From: Vibrio galatheae
GTDB lineage: Bacteria > Pseudomonadota > Gammaproteobacteria > Enterobacterales > Vibrionaceae
Length of the DNA: 64,000 nucleotides
Direction of reading: 5' to 3'
NCBI RefSeq assembly: GCF_000967545.1
Contig: NZ_JXXV01000012.1
Location: forward strand, 124,001-188,000
The translations under genes were made by a program, and so were the position numbers. The notes beneath the pieces were generated by a model. It was not told the DNA's origin. It did no database searches and saw only the letters and a program-made list of their open reading frames with translations. Positions 55,307-64,000 of the stretch are shown one piece after another (the first letter of the stretch is position 1; each line of letters begins with the position of its first letter).

Positions 55307-57085
55307 TCAGTTGCTTTCGATAATTGGCAAGACTTGTTTGACATAATTACCCGGAGCAGAACTCAAGATAGGAAATTGCTCACTTCCAATGCGAAACGGT
55401 TCTACTCTTTCGTCAGGATTAAAGCTGAGCAGCCACTGATTCCAATGCGTCCACCAAGAGCCCTCAGTGTGATCTGCATTGGCTAGCCAATCATCTGCAT
55501 TGTCATCCAAAGAATCATTGGTCCAAAAACCATATTTTCCTTTTTCGGGATGATTAACAATGCCCGCGATATGACCGGATTCGCCAAGCACAAAGGTTTT
55601 GTTGCCACCGACATTGAGTGCACCTCGGTAAGTACCTTGCCACAGGGCAATGTGATCTTCCTTAGTTGAGACAAAGTAGCTAGGAACTTTAATCTTGTTG
55701 AGATCGATCCAGACACCACCAATTTTCACGCCTTTATCTTCGATAAGCTTGTTATTGAGATAAAGCTCTCTCAGCATAAAATTATGAGTGTTGGCGGCAA
55801 CATTGGTGCTGTCGCTATTCCAATACAATAAATCGAAATCGACAGGACTTTTGCCTTTCAGATAGTTATCAACATAATAATTCCAGTACAAGCTGTTCTC
55901 GCGCAGCAAACTGAATGTTACGCTAAGTGAACGCCCATCCATATAACCTTTGACGTTATTTTGCGCTTCAATCGCATCGATAATGGTATCGTTGATGTAA
56001 GCACCGACCTCCCCTGGCTGAGAAAAATCGAGCAAGGTCGTGAAGAAAGAAGCACTCTTAATACGCTTTTTCATTCGCTTCGCGGCATAGTAGGCAATAG
56101 TGCATGCCAAGACAGTCCCACCAATGCAGTAGCCAGCGGCATTCACCTGTTCTGATCCCGTAATGTCTTCAATCGCAGTAACCGCTTTGGCAACACCTTC
56201 GGTGACATAGTCGCCAAACTCGATATCGCGTTGCGCTTTACCCGGGTTTCGCCACGAAATCATAAACACAGCATGCCCTTGCTCTAGAAGCCAACGCACC
56301 ATTGAGTTTTTTTCTCGCAAATCAAGAATATAATACTTATTGATAAACGGAGGAACAATCAAGAGAGGCGTCGCATTGACTTGCTCTGTCATGGGACGGT
56401 ACTGAATTAATTCAAACAAATCATTTTGATAAACAACATCGCCTTGAGTGTTGGCAATTTCTTCACCAATTCTGAAAGCATTGTTGTTGGTCATGCGTAT
56501 TTTGAGAATATCTGCACTTGATTCAACGTCGGCTTTGAGTTGTTCAAGCCCTGCGAGCAAGTTTTCACCATTTTGCTCTAACGTTAACTTAAGCAGCTCT
56601 GGATTTGTCGCCACATAATTGCTCGGTGAGAGCGCATTGATTGCTTGGCGAGAGAAAAAGCTTATGCGTTCTTTGCTCTTTTCATCTAGTCCTTCAATAC
56701 TGTCAATCGTCTCTAGATATGTTTTGCTGAACAAAAGGTAAGACTGCTTGATAAAGTTAAAAAAGATGTCTTTCTGCCACTCGTCATGAGCAAAGCGTTT
56801 GTCACCTTTCTCTGCTTTAACAACTTCTTCCGTGTTGGCAGCCAACGCGACGTTCTGCCAAATCTGAAGTTGCTGTTGCCACCAGTCAGCTTGAATCTTA
56901 AGCAATGCGGCGGGTTGATTCGCGGCACTTTCAAACAACTTTGCCGTGTCTTCGAAGTTAACCTCTTGCATCGCTTTGTTAAGGGGGGAATTCGCGGCTG
57001 CCCTGCTGAGTTCTAGATCTTGCCACCATTTTTGATTGGTTTCTTGGAGCTTAACAAGGTAGTCCGAAAAGAAGTGTTGTAACAT
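55307..57085 (-). CDS. phaC: Class I poly(3-hydroxyalkanoate) synthase
   Basis: A 592-residue enzyme that polymerises 3-hydroxybutyryl-CoA on the granule surface. The lipase-like box is GYCIGG with the catalytic cysteine C320. The general-base histidine lies in ESGHIAGIVNHP, and the catalytic aspartate is probably in FDLLYWNSDSTN. The length is that of single-subunit class I synthases. It is the last gene of phaB-phaA-phaP-phaC and is separated from phaP by an intrinsic terminator, so its level is probably lower than that of the phasin. Confidence 0.95.
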   Translation of the reverse strand: MLQHFFSDYLVKLQETNQKWWQDLELSRAAANSPLNKAMQEVNFEDTAKLFESAANQPAALLKIQADWWQQQLQIWQNVALAANTEEVVKAEKGDKRFAHDEWQKDIFFNFIKQSYLLFSKTYLETIDSIEGLDEKSKERISFFSRQAINALSPSNYVATNPELLKLTLEQNGENLLAGLEQLKADVESSADILKIRMTNNNAFRIGEEIANTQGDVVYQNDLFELIQYRPMTEQVNATPLLIVPPFINKYYILDLREKNSMVRWLLEQGHAVFMISWRNPGKAQRDIEFGDYVTEGVAKAVTAIEDITGSEQVNAAGYCIGGTVLACTIAYYAAKRMKKRIKSASFFTTLLDFSQPGEVGAYINDTIIDAIEAQNNVKGYMDGRSLSVTFSLLRENSLYWNYYVDNYLKGKSPVDFDLLYWNSDSTNVAANTHNFMLRELYLNNKLIEDKGVKIGGVWIDLNKIKVPSYFVSTKEDHIALWQGTYRGALNVGGNKTFVLGESGHIAGIVNHPEKGKYGFWTNDSLDDNADDWLANADHTEGSWWTHWNQWLLSFNPDERVEPFRIGSEQFPILSSAPGNYVKQVLPIIESN

Positions 57086-57104
57086 TTTGCTACTCCTAAG
57101 ATCG

Positions 57105-57130
57105 GAAAAAAGCCGCCTTACGGCGGCAGA
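57105..57130 (-). terminator. Terminator between phaP and phaC
   Basis: On the minus strand GCCGCC pairs with GGCGGC around GTAA, followed by six T residues. It is a strong, compact terminator inside the operon. Confidence 0.9.
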
Positions 57131-57140
57131 AAAGTCAGTG

Positions 57141-57488
57141 TTATGCGGGAGTCACTGTCTTAAGGTTTTCCGATGTCATTTGCTCAACATCATCTTTGAA
57201 CTCTTTCGCAATCGCTTGGAGCTTATTGCTATCGTCCATCATCTGCTGAGATAACTTGGTGAGTACATTAAGCTGCTGGCTGTTAAAAGCCGTAAGTGAC
57301 GTTACATCTTTAACTTCACTTGCGGCTTTCATCTGCGTTAAACCCATCTCGCTGTAGGTACGGATAGCGTTCAATTGAAGTTCTGTAAGTACCTCTACGT
57401 TTTTAGTCACAAGCTTGTTAAACTTTACGTATGGTTCTAAACCTTTTTCAGTTTGATCAGTAAACGTTTTGAAAAAATCGGTGTACAT
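57141..57488 (-). CDS. phaP: Phasin (PHA granule-associated protein)
   Basis: A 115-residue, mostly helical amphipathic protein of the phasin_2-like type (YTDFFKTFTDQTEKGLEPYVKFNKLVTKNVEVLTELQ). Such proteins coat PHA granules and are needed in large amounts. The ATG at 57488 follows GGAG; an in-frame start three codons upstream lacks such a site. It lies between phaA and phaC, and the terminator after it is expected to raise its dose relative to phaC. Confidence 0.9.
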   Translation of the reverse strand: MYTDFFKTFTDQTEKGLEPYVKFNKLVTKNVEVLTELQLNAIRTYSEMGLTQMKAASEVKDVTSLTAFNSQQLNVLTKLSQQMMDDSNKLQAIAKEFKDDVEQMTSENLKTVTPA

Positions 57489-57523
57489 AAGTATCACTCC
57501 TAAGTTAAGTCCATTTAATTGGG

Positions 57524-58732
57524 TTAGTTAATTGATTTGATGACAACAGCCGTGCCCATACCACCACCGACACACAGTGACGCAACACCATATTGTCCTT
57601 GACCACGGTTGAGCTCGTGAATGAGTGACACTAAGATTCGGTTGCCCGACGCACCAAGCGGGTGGCCCAAAGCAATGGCTCCACCATTTGGATTGGCTTT
57701 ATCTAAAATAGAGTGAATCGAAACTTGGTGTTTTTCAGCTAAACGGTAAATGACCCCTAACGCTTGAGCGGCAAATGCCTCATTGAGCTCGTAGACATCA
57801 ATATCGTCTGTGGTCAGATTCGCTTTTTGCAGTGCTTTGGTAACAGCATCAACCGGACCAAGGCCCATAATCTCTGGCTCCAAACCTGACTGCGCATAAC
57901 TTACAATTTCAGCAATTGGCTTCAGGCCTTGCGCTTTTATGGCCGACTCACTGGCAACAACAACCGCACTAGCACCATCATTGATGCCAGATGCATTGCC
58001 AGCGGTTACGCTACCTTCACGGTCAAACGCCGGGCGAAGTTTACTTAAGCCACTGAGTGTCGTATCTGACTTAGGGTATTCATCGGTATCAAATACAACG
58101 GTTTCACGGCGCTTTTTAACGTCAACCGCAACGATTTCGTCTTTAAATTTGCCAGCTTCTATCGCCGACACCGCTTTCAGTTGGCTAGCAAGGGCATATT
58201 CGTCCTGCTGCTGTCGAGTAATGCCGACCTCATTGGCGACATTTTCTGCCGTCATACCCATGTGGTATTGGTTATAGACGTCAGTCAATCCATCATTGAT
58301 AAGCAAGTCGGTGAGATTAAGATTGCCCATTTTATGACCATCTCGAATGCCAGCAGGAACTGTGAACGGGATCTGAGACATCACTTCAACCCCAGCCGCT
58401 ACAACAACATCAGCGTCACCACTACGGATGTGGCTGACCGCATCCATCACAGCTTTCATGCCACTGCCGCAGACCATATTCAACGAATAAGCCGGAACCT
58501 GATTGGGTATACCCGCATATATTGAGGCTTGACGCCCCACTCCCATGCCTTGCCCTGCAGAAACGACATTACCAACGATCACTTCATCAATAGAATCAAG
58601 GCTGACACCACTTTGAGAGACCGCTGCTTTGATCGCGATGGAGGCAAGATTGCCTGCCGAGACATCTTTTAACGTGCCACCAAAAGAGCCGATTGGCGTT
58701 CGTTTCGCGCCAACAATATAAACTTTTTCCAT
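57524..58732 (-). CDS. phaA: Acetyl-CoA acetyltransferase (beta-ketothiolase)
   Basis: A 402-residue thiolase that condenses two acetyl-CoA to acetoacetyl-CoA, the first step of PHB synthesis. The acyl-binding C88 is in NMVCGSGMKAV, GHPLGASG carries the active-site His and SLCVGGGMG the second catalytic Cys. The start at 58732 follows GGGAG and gives the standard MEKVYIVGAKRTPIG opening; the frame is open 26 codons further, into phaB. It sits 13 bp after phaB. Confidence 0.96.
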   Translation of the reverse strand: MEKVYIVGAKRTPIGSFGGTLKDVSAGNLASIAIKAAVSQSGVSLDSIDEVIVGNVVSAGQGMGVGRQASIYAGIPNQVPAYSLNMVCGSGMKAVMDAVSHIRSGDADVVVAAGVEVMSQIPFTVPAGIRDGHKMGNLNLTDLLINDGLTDVYNQYHMGMTAENVANEVGITRQQQDEYALASQLKAVSAIEAGKFKDEIVAVDVKKRRETVVFDTDEYPKSDTTLSGLSKLRPAFDREGSVTAGNASGINDGASAVVVASESAIKAQGLKPIAEIVSYAQSGLEPEIMGLGPVDAVTKALQKANLTTDDIDVYELNEAFAAQALGVIYRLAEKHQVSIHSILDKANPNGGAIALGHPLGASGNRILVSLIHELNRGQGQYGVASLCVGGGMGTAVVIKSIN

Positions 58733-58745
58733 GTCGCTCACTCCC

Positions 58746-59486
58746 TTAATGCATATGTAAGCCGCCATTAACGGAGAGCGTTTCCCCGGTAATGTAGGCT
58801 CCAGCATCACTGACTAAAAACGCCACAGACTTGGCCACTTCCTCTGGTGTTGCTAAGCGACGCATAGGAATCTGAGCTTTAATTGACTCGAGTACTTCAG
58901 GCTTCATTTCTTCGACCATAGGTGTACCTGTATAACCGGGAGCAACCACATTAACCGTCACACCAGATCGTGCACCTTCTGCGGCAAGTGCTTTAGAAAA
59001 ACCTATCATGCCTGCTTTGGCGGCAGAGTAATTGGTTTGACCAAATTGGCCCTTAATTCCGTTGACTGAAGAAATATTAATGACTCGGCCATCGCCTTTC
59101 TCGCACATCGCGGCGAACAATGGCTGGGTGACGTTGAAGACACTATTTAGATTCGTCTCGATGACGTCCTTCCATGCACTCGCCGTCATCTTCTTAAACG
59201 TACCATCACGCGTGATGCCAGCATTGTTAACAACAACATCCACCGTGCCTTCTTCCTGAAGCAATTCAGCTAAGCGTTGGGCGCATTGCTCAGTATTGGT
59301 GACATCAAGCTCAAACAAGCGAACTTGATCATCGGTAAAGCCTTTTGCATTAAACCAATCTTGAGCACATTGATGCTTACCCGTGAAGTAAGTAGCAATA
59401 ACACGATATCCATCGTTAACTAATTGGCTAGAGATAGCAGAACCGATTCCGCCTTTAGATCCGGTGATCAAAGCGAGTTTCTTCAT
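58746..59486 (-). CDS. phaB: Acetoacetyl-CoA reductase
   Basis: A 246-residue short-chain dehydrogenase/reductase. It has TGSKGGIGSAI at the NADPH site, NNAGITRDGTFKKM, the catalytic YSAAK (Tyr and Lys), and the PhaB-typical NVVAPGYTGTPM. It makes (R)-3-hydroxybutyryl-CoA. It is the first gene of the pha operon, with GGAG before its start. Upstream, on the same side, are two inverted repeats and a long AT-rich spacer. Confidence 0.96.
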   Translation of the reverse strand: MKKLALITGSKGGIGSAISSQLVNDGYRVIATYFTGKHQCAQDWFNAKGFTDDQVRLFELDVTNTEQCAQRLAELLQEEGTVDVVVNNAGITRDGTFKKMTASAWKDVIETNLNSVFNVTQPLFAAMCEKGDGRVINISSVNGIKGQFGQTNYSAAKAGMIGFSKALAAEGARSGVTVNVVAPGYTGTPMVEEMKPEVLESIKAQIPMRRLATPEEVAKSVAFLVSDAGAYITGETLSVNGGLHMH

Positions 59487-59538
59487 TAATAGACTCCATT
59501 CTTAATAGCAACAAATTACCAAACCATTTAATCTGCCA

Positions 59539-59556
59539 GTGCTTACTATTAAGCAC
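59539..59556. promoter_or_regulatory. Dyad in the phaB leader
   Basis: GTGCTTA-CTAT-TAAGCAC, a perfect 7-bp repeat, 53 bp before the phaB ATG. It could be an operator or an RNA hairpin. Confidence 0.4.
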
Positions 59557-59576
59557 CAACCAACGTCATCAATATA

Positions 59577-59611
59577 AATTATTAAGACTTTTTCTATGTC
59601 TCTTAATAATT
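59577..59611. promoter_or_regulatory. Larger dyad upstream of phaB
   Basis: AATTATTAAGA and TCTTAATAATT form an 11-bp perfect inverted repeat with a 13-bp spacer, about 90-125 bp before the phaB ATG. Confidence 0.4.
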
Positions 59612-59984
59612 AAAGCTAACTGGCATTTATTACAGTTCAAATATTTTATTTATTTAAATCAATAAAGTTGAACAAAGTCTCATATAAAATGAAATGTTAT
59701 ATCCATGTTAAAATGCGCAACTCACTGTTTTTTATTGTAATTTCATTAACTACAGTTTACTCATAAAGCTTCATCTACTTGTTTAATCTACGTATTTATG
59801 GTGTTTCATCATTTTCACTGATCAACATCACTTATAACGAAATTCTATACTTTAATCATATTGTCATCTCCAATATGACATTTTTGTTATTCGTCAGTCT
59901 TGAAATCACACAACCAAAAGTAGTGATATTTATAATTAAAAATAGATTTGTCGATAATAAAAAATTTTATTAAAGTGAAAAGAT

Positions 59985-60015
59985 ATAAAAAAGCCCGGAG
60001 AAAAACCCGGGCTGG
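59985..60015 (-). terminator. Terminator after the second RND pump
   Basis: On the minus strand AGCCCGG pairs with CCGGGCT around an 8-nt loop and is followed by TTTTTTAT. Confidence 0.9.
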
Positions 60016-60045
60016 CAAAAATCGAATCGTTATTCTATCCGTGAA

Positions 60046-63000
60046 TTATCCGGCAGTGGATGGTTTGATTCGGTAGAAGATGGCGAATAAAACAGGTACA
60101 ACAATTAATGTCAGTACTGTAGCAAAGCCTAATCCGGCCATAATTGTTATTGCCATTGAGCCAAAAAATGCATCAAATACCAGTGGTATCATGCCTAAAA
60201 TTGTTGTTAATGCGGCCATACTGACAGGGCGTACGCGTGAAATTGCGCTGTCGAAAATGGCTTGGTATGGGTCTTTGCCTGAACTAAGCTCAATATTGAT
60301 TTGATCGAGTAAGACGATACCATTTTTCAAGATCATACCACTCAAACTCAACACACCTAAAATTGACGTAAAACTAAACGGCATACCAGTAGCAAGTAAA
60401 CCTATCGATACGCCAATAATAGAGAGTGGTACAGTGAACCAAATCACTAATGGCTTTCTCAATGAATTAAACAGCAACATAGTGACGATAAACATCAGTA
60501 AGTAACCCATAGGTAAAGAACTAAACAGTGCTTGCTGTGCATCCGATGATGACTCGTACTCTCCGCCCCAACTTATGGTATAGCCATCTGGTAGAGCTAA
60601 AGCTTCCACTTGTGGACGAATTCGATTGAACAAGCTCGCCGGCGTTTCGTACCCTAATACGTCGTGGTCAGCCAGTACTGTCAATGTCCGCTTTCTATCG
60701 CGGCGCTGAATGAGTGGCTCTTGCCACTCCAAGGCAACACCATCAATAATTTGCTCAACTGGAATATAGCTTTGTAGTGTTGGGCTCCATATTTTTACAT
60801 TGGCCAGCGATTTGAAATCCACTCGCTCCTGTTCTGGTAGCCGCGCAATAATCGGTAATCGATGTGTTCCATCACGGAGTAATCCAATCGGGGTACCACC
60901 AAACGCCATTTGCAGCGTTTCCGACAACTCCTCTTTAGATATACCTAAACGTCGGGCTTTCGATTCATTGAACTGCGGAATCAATTGTTTGGTTCGCTCG
61001 CGCCAATCATGACGTACATTACGTGCGCCAGGATCTTTAAGCAAAACATCCTCAACCTGCAGCGCAATATCACGAAGTACTTGAGGATCAGATCCTGTAA
61101 TGCGAGCCTCTATTTTCGACGCGGGAGAAGGACCAATCTCCATCAATTTGAATTGGAATGTGGGTTGATTAAACGTCGTCGATAGGTTTTTATCCAGCTC
61201 TTCTAACAGCTCAAACATGGTTTCACGATCATGTGTGCGAACTTGAATCTGAGTGTATGCCTCGTAGTTTTTCTCCGGCTGGTAAGTTAATGCAAAACGT
61301 TGTAGCCCCTGCCCTGTCGTTGTCGAAACGAATTCAACGTTCTTTTGGTCACGAATATACTGTTCGACTCTATTGGTCTCTTTGATAGTTTCACGTATAT
61401 CCGTTCCTTCGGGCATCCACATATCGACGTAGAAAATCGGTGTATTTGACGGTGGGAAAAACTGCTGCTTGACGAAACTAAAGCCGACCACAGAGCTAAC
61501 TAGCAGAGCAAACATACTCACTATCGTTAGCCAACGAAAGCGCAAAGCAAACTTTAGAGTGGCACCAAATAAGGAAAATAAAACACCTTGATATGGATCC
61601 ACCTCTTGGTCTTCCTCAAGCTGCTCGTCTCCGTTAAGCAGTAGACTCGCTAAGAACGGAGTCAACGTTAGCGCCGTGATCCAGCTTAAGAAAAGCGAGT
61701 AGCAAAGCACCCAAAAGAGTGATTCCATGAATTCACCCGTCGCATCATCTGACAAGCCTATAGGAGCAAAAGCTGTGATAGCGATAATGGTTGCGCCAAG
61801 AAGAGGCCATTGAGTTTGCTTAACAATATCGACAGCCGCCTCAACCTTGGTTTTACCCCTTTTCAGTCCAACAAGGATACCCTCAACAACAACGATCGCA
61901 TTATCAACCAGCATGCCGAGCGCAATGATCAGTGCACCTAAAGATATCCGATGAAGCTCAACGTCACTTTGCTTCATTAAGATAAAAGTACCTGCAACGG
62001 TCAGCAGTAACACCACACCAATAATGATTCCGCTTCGTAACCCCATCGCGAACAGTAGCACGATGATAACAATCGCAACCGCCTCTCCTAAGCTGGCGAG
62101 AAAATCGTTAACGGACTTTTCCACTTCTGCAGATTGATTGTAAAAATAGTTAATTTCCACACCTGCAGGCCTGATATTCTCCAGAGCTTGCAGTTCGGTT
62201 TCTAATGCTTTACCGACTTCAACTACATTGACACCTGCACGAAATGAGATTGCAAGGTTAATCGCAGGTTGACCGTTGAAGCTAACGACATTAGTTGGTT
62301 TTTCCTCAATACCGCGGCTAATGGTTGCTACATCTTTTAACCGGATAAGATTTCCCGTATCACGTCCATGTATGATCAGTTCTTCAAGTTCCTGCTCGGA
62401 GCTCATCGCCCCATTTGGACGAATTGTTAACCTCTGCCCATTGACCATCACTTCGCCTGCCGCCTGAACGCTGTTTTGTTGGTTGAGTAGTCCAACGACG
62501 GTATTCATATCCAAATTCAGCGCCGCAAGACGCTCAAGCGAAATTTCAACGAACAACTGCTCTTGTTGATCGCCAGCAATGGCAACTTTGCCAACACCAT
62601 CAACCAATTCGAGTTCACGACTTAAATAATCTGCGTAACGTTTTAACTCAATGTAATCGTAGCCATCGCCCGTTAACATCAGCATGATTCCGTATACATC
62701 ACCAAAGTCGTCGATGATTTGTATAGAGTTGACACCGCTGGGTAATGTGGGGCGTAAGTCGTTTATCTTACGTCGCATCTCATCCCAGATTTGCGGCAAT
62801 TCATCAGGACCATACTCCATTTCCATGCTAACCATGATTTGCGACAAACCATTTGATGAAGTGGAAGTAATTTTATCGATATAAGGCAGTTGACGGATTT
62901 GTTTTTCTAACGGATAAGTAAGTTCCTCCTCAACTTCCTGAGACGTCGCCCCCAGATAGGTGGTAATGATCATCGCATCTTTGATCGTGAATGCAGGGTC

Positions 63001-63108
63001 TTCCAAACGGCCCAGATCCATAAATGAGGTGTAACCTCCGATCGCAAGAATGATCAGGAACAACCAGCTAATCACTTTATTCTTTATTGAGTACTCAGCA
63101 ATGCTCAC
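60046..63108 (-). CDS. RND efflux transporter permease (second pump)
   Basis: A 1020-residue RND permease with the duplicated helix-porter layout. The TM4 proton-relay pair is D402-N403 (LVDNAIVVVEG), so the second acidic residue of AcrB (Asp408) is an Asn. The TM10 lysine is kept as K928 (LKNGIVLLDQ). This differs from the pump at 36094-39243, which has the acidic pair but an Arg in TM10, so the two belong to separate subfamilies. Its ATG overlaps the TGA of the adaptor gene upstream (ATGA). Substrates are unknown. Confidence 0.9.
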   Translation of the reverse strand: MSIAEYSIKNKVISWLFLIILAIGGYTSFMDLGRLEDPAFTIKDAMIITTYLGATSQEVEEELTYPLEKQIRQLPYIDKITSTSSNGLSQIMVSMEMEYGPDELPQIWDEMRRKINDLRPTLPSGVNSIQIIDDFGDVYGIMLMLTGDGYDYIELKRYADYLSRELELVDGVGKVAIAGDQQEQLFVEISLERLAALNLDMNTVVGLLNQQNSVQAAGEVMVNGQRLTIRPNGAMSSEQELEELIIHGRDTGNLIRLKDVATISRGIEEKPTNVVSFNGQPAINLAISFRAGVNVVEVGKALETELQALENIRPAGVEINYFYNQSAEVEKSVNDFLASLGEAVAIVIIVLLFAMGLRSGIIIGVVLLLTVAGTFILMKQSDVELHRISLGALIIALGMLVDNAIVVVEGILVGLKRGKTKVEAAVDIVKQTQWPLLGATIIAITAFAPIGLSDDATGEFMESLFWVLCYSLFLSWITALTLTPFLASLLLNGDEQLEEDQEVDPYQGVLFSLFGATLKFALRFRWLTIVSMFALLVSSVVGFSFVKQQFFPPSNTPIFYVDMWMPEGTDIRETIKETNRVEQYIRDQKNVEFVSTTTGQGLQRFALTYQPEKNYEAYTQIQVRTHDRETMFELLEELDKNLSTTFNQPTFQFKLMEIGPSPASKIEARITGSDPQVLRDIALQVEDVLLKDPGARNVRHDWRERTKQLIPQFNESKARRLGISKEELSETLQMAFGGTPIGLLRDGTHRLPIIARLPEQERVDFKSLANVKIWSPTLQSYIPVEQIIDGVALEWQEPLIQRRDRKRTLTVLADHDVLGYETPASLFNRIRPQVEALALPDGYTISWGGEYESSSDAQQALFSSLPMGYLLMFIVTMLLFNSLRKPLVIWFTVPLSIIGVSIGLLATGMPFSFTSILGVLSLSGMILKNGIVLLDQINIELSSGKDPYQAIFDSAISRVRPVSMAALTTILGMIPLVFDAFFGSMAITIMAGLGFATVLTLIVVPVLFAIFYRIKPSTAG

Positions 63109-64000
63109 AGCTCAGCTCCCTTGATTTCCATACCGTCACGTAGTTTTCTTAAGTTTGAATTGATCAGCACATCGCCTTTTTCAATGCCAGTGCCCACCAA
63201 TGCCCCATTCCCCGTAATCTGATCAACAACGACCGAGCAGCGATGAGCGTGGCCTTGCTCCAACTTCCAAACGTAAAACTCTTGGCTGTGGAGGCCGGCA
63301 TCAATCGCGGTCATCGGCACCTGATACGCTTGGAAGGTGTTAAGGCCAGCTTTGACAAGATCGACGGATACTTTGGCGCTGGTTCCAGGGACAATTGGCG
63401 GTTGTGATTGGGGCATGCGTAACCAAACTTCATAGGTCTGGCTTTGTGGGTGAAGCTCGCTGTTGTGCTCATAGTAGGCAACTGGATAGCTGCCGCTATG
63501 CCCAGAAAAACTCGCCACAGGTTGGTAGTTTTGCCCAACTTTCGCCAGATTGAGCATCGCCAATACAGAGTCTGAAACTTCTATTTTTACATAGACTTGA
63601 TTGCCTTGATAAATAGAGACGACTTGCTCTGCGGGAGAGACGTTTTCGAACTTTTTCTTATCGACGGAAGAAATCACGCCATCAAATGGGGCACGTAGCC
63701 GAACATAATTCATGCGTGCTTTAGCCGATCCTAAGTTGGCTTCAGCGAATTGAATATTGGCGGTGAGTTCATCCAGCTCGGCACGTGAAATCATTTTGCT
63801 GCTTCGCAACTCGCGACCACGTTGAACCTGTTTTAACGCTAATTCATACTTGGCCTGCGCATCGATCAGGTTTTGCTTAGCCTTGCTGTCATCAAGAGTG
63901 GCAATCACTTGGCCTTTAGTGACATTGTCACCTTCCCTGACAAGAATTGAGGTTAACTTTCCATCCAGACGAAACGAAAGTGGCGTTAATTCGGCTGGCA
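63105..64000 (-). CDS. RND efflux periplasmic adaptor (HlyD/MFP family), partial
   Basis: The gene runs off the right edge of the window; 298 codons are present and the N-terminus, with any signal peptide, is missing. The frame continues to the edge without a stop (ELTPLSFRLDGKLTSILVREGDNVTKGQVIATLD), which is the first lipoyl half-motif, so the ATG-like GTG at 63908 is not the start. The coiled-coil hairpin, the second lipoyl half (MNYVRLRAPFDGVISSV) and the beta-barrel domain follow. It is coupled to the permease by an ATGA overlap. Confidence 0.9.
   Translation of the reverse strand, partial: PAELTPLSFRLDGKLTSILVREGDNVTKGQVIATLDDSKAKQNLIDAQAKYELALKQVQRGRELRSSKMISRAELDELTANIQFAEANLGSAKARMNYVRLRAPFDGVISSVDKKKFENVSPAEQVVSIYQGNQVYVKIEVSDSVLAMLNLAKVGQNYQPVASFSGHSGSYPVAYYEHNSELHPQSQTYEVWLRMPQSQPPIVPGTSAKVSVDLVKAGLNTFQAYQVPMTAIDAGLHSQEFYVWKLEQGHAHRCSVVVDQITGNGALVGTGIEKGDVLINSNLRKLRDGMEIKGAEL

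Larger units (their letters stand above)
59487..60045. other. AT-rich leader and spacer upstream of phaB
   Basis: 559 bp without a convincing gene. Besides the pump terminator (59985-60015), it contains three perfect dyads: GTGCTTA with TAAGCAC (59539-59556), an 11-bp pair (59577-59611) and TCATATTG with CAATATGA (59856-59878). An open frame at 59779-59973 is very AT-rich, has no ribosome binding site and is not called. Confidence 0.65.

Noticed and set aside
59779..59973. 64-codon open frame in the spacer upstream of phaB
   Set aside because: Its composition is that of the surrounding AT-rich DNA, there is no ribosome binding site, and the translation looks random.

Overview
The window reads as a piece of a Vibrio genome, most likely the second chromosome. 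The strongest evidence is luxPQ with every published AI-2 contact residue at the V. harveyi numbering, the vibrio secreted factors PrtV and thermolabile hemolysin (TLH), a phaBAPC operon in vibrio order, a class I HMG-CoA reductase, and nrdDG with NrdR boxes. From memory, V. cholerae keeps luxPQ, pha, nrdD, prtV, tlh and this reductase on chromosome II; this was not searched. Gene density is high, intrinsic terminators are short and clear, and there are no rRNA, tRNA, CRISPR or insertion sequences that I can see.

Layout. 1-4982: end of a 5-oxoprolinase-type subunit, a FAD oxidoreductase, a cluster of four DnaA-box-like sites, and an FtsX-like ABC exporter. 4981-13193: tesA, fabV, a GAF-EAL c-di-GMP phosphodiesterase, an ABC-class ATPase, a J-domain protein, a 2OG-Fe(II) oxygenase and a DUF2238 membrane protein. 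13157-20012: cutA-helD, yccS, two small proteins and HMG-CoA reductase. 20050-26376: luxPQ, a TraF-like outer-membrane protein, a GIY-YIG protein and yceH. 26446-32025: small conserved genes, an OmpA-like lipoprotein, a periplasmic folding pair (DsbA-like and FKBP), Nudix, a retropepsin-like lipoprotein and an aromatic/aspartate aminotransferase. 32179-36013: nrdDG with a dense regulatory region, and an EEP-family hydrolase. 36094-43593: an RND pump, then a divergent reactive-sulfur module (two YeeE/YedE proteins and a SqrR/BigR-type ArsR repressor on one side, DUF2892 and a CoA-disulfide/persulfide reductase with rhodanese on the other). 43793-46544: small proteins and a choice-of-anchor I lipoprotein. 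46982-53282: a secreted-factor island with a small secreted homologue of the PrtV prodomain, PrtV, an aerolysin and TLH. 53332-59486: MFS transporter and racemase, then phaBAPC. 60046-64000: a second RND pump.

How the parts fit. The secreted-factor island pairs proteases with a protoxin that needs proteolytic nicking, and its AT-rich spacers carry ATTAG/CTAAT dyads resembling the large operator of the sulfur-responsive ArsR gene in this window. Two perfect FNR-type palindromes mark anaerobic control of nrdDG and of a 62-residue four-cysteine protein. The pha operon has two dyads upstream and a terminator between phasin and synthase.

The observations I rate highest are the stand-alone prodomain-like protein next to prtV, the aerolysin, the sulfur module with its 12-4-12 operator, the FNR-linked four-cysteine protein, and the DnaA-box cluster at 1792-1842.
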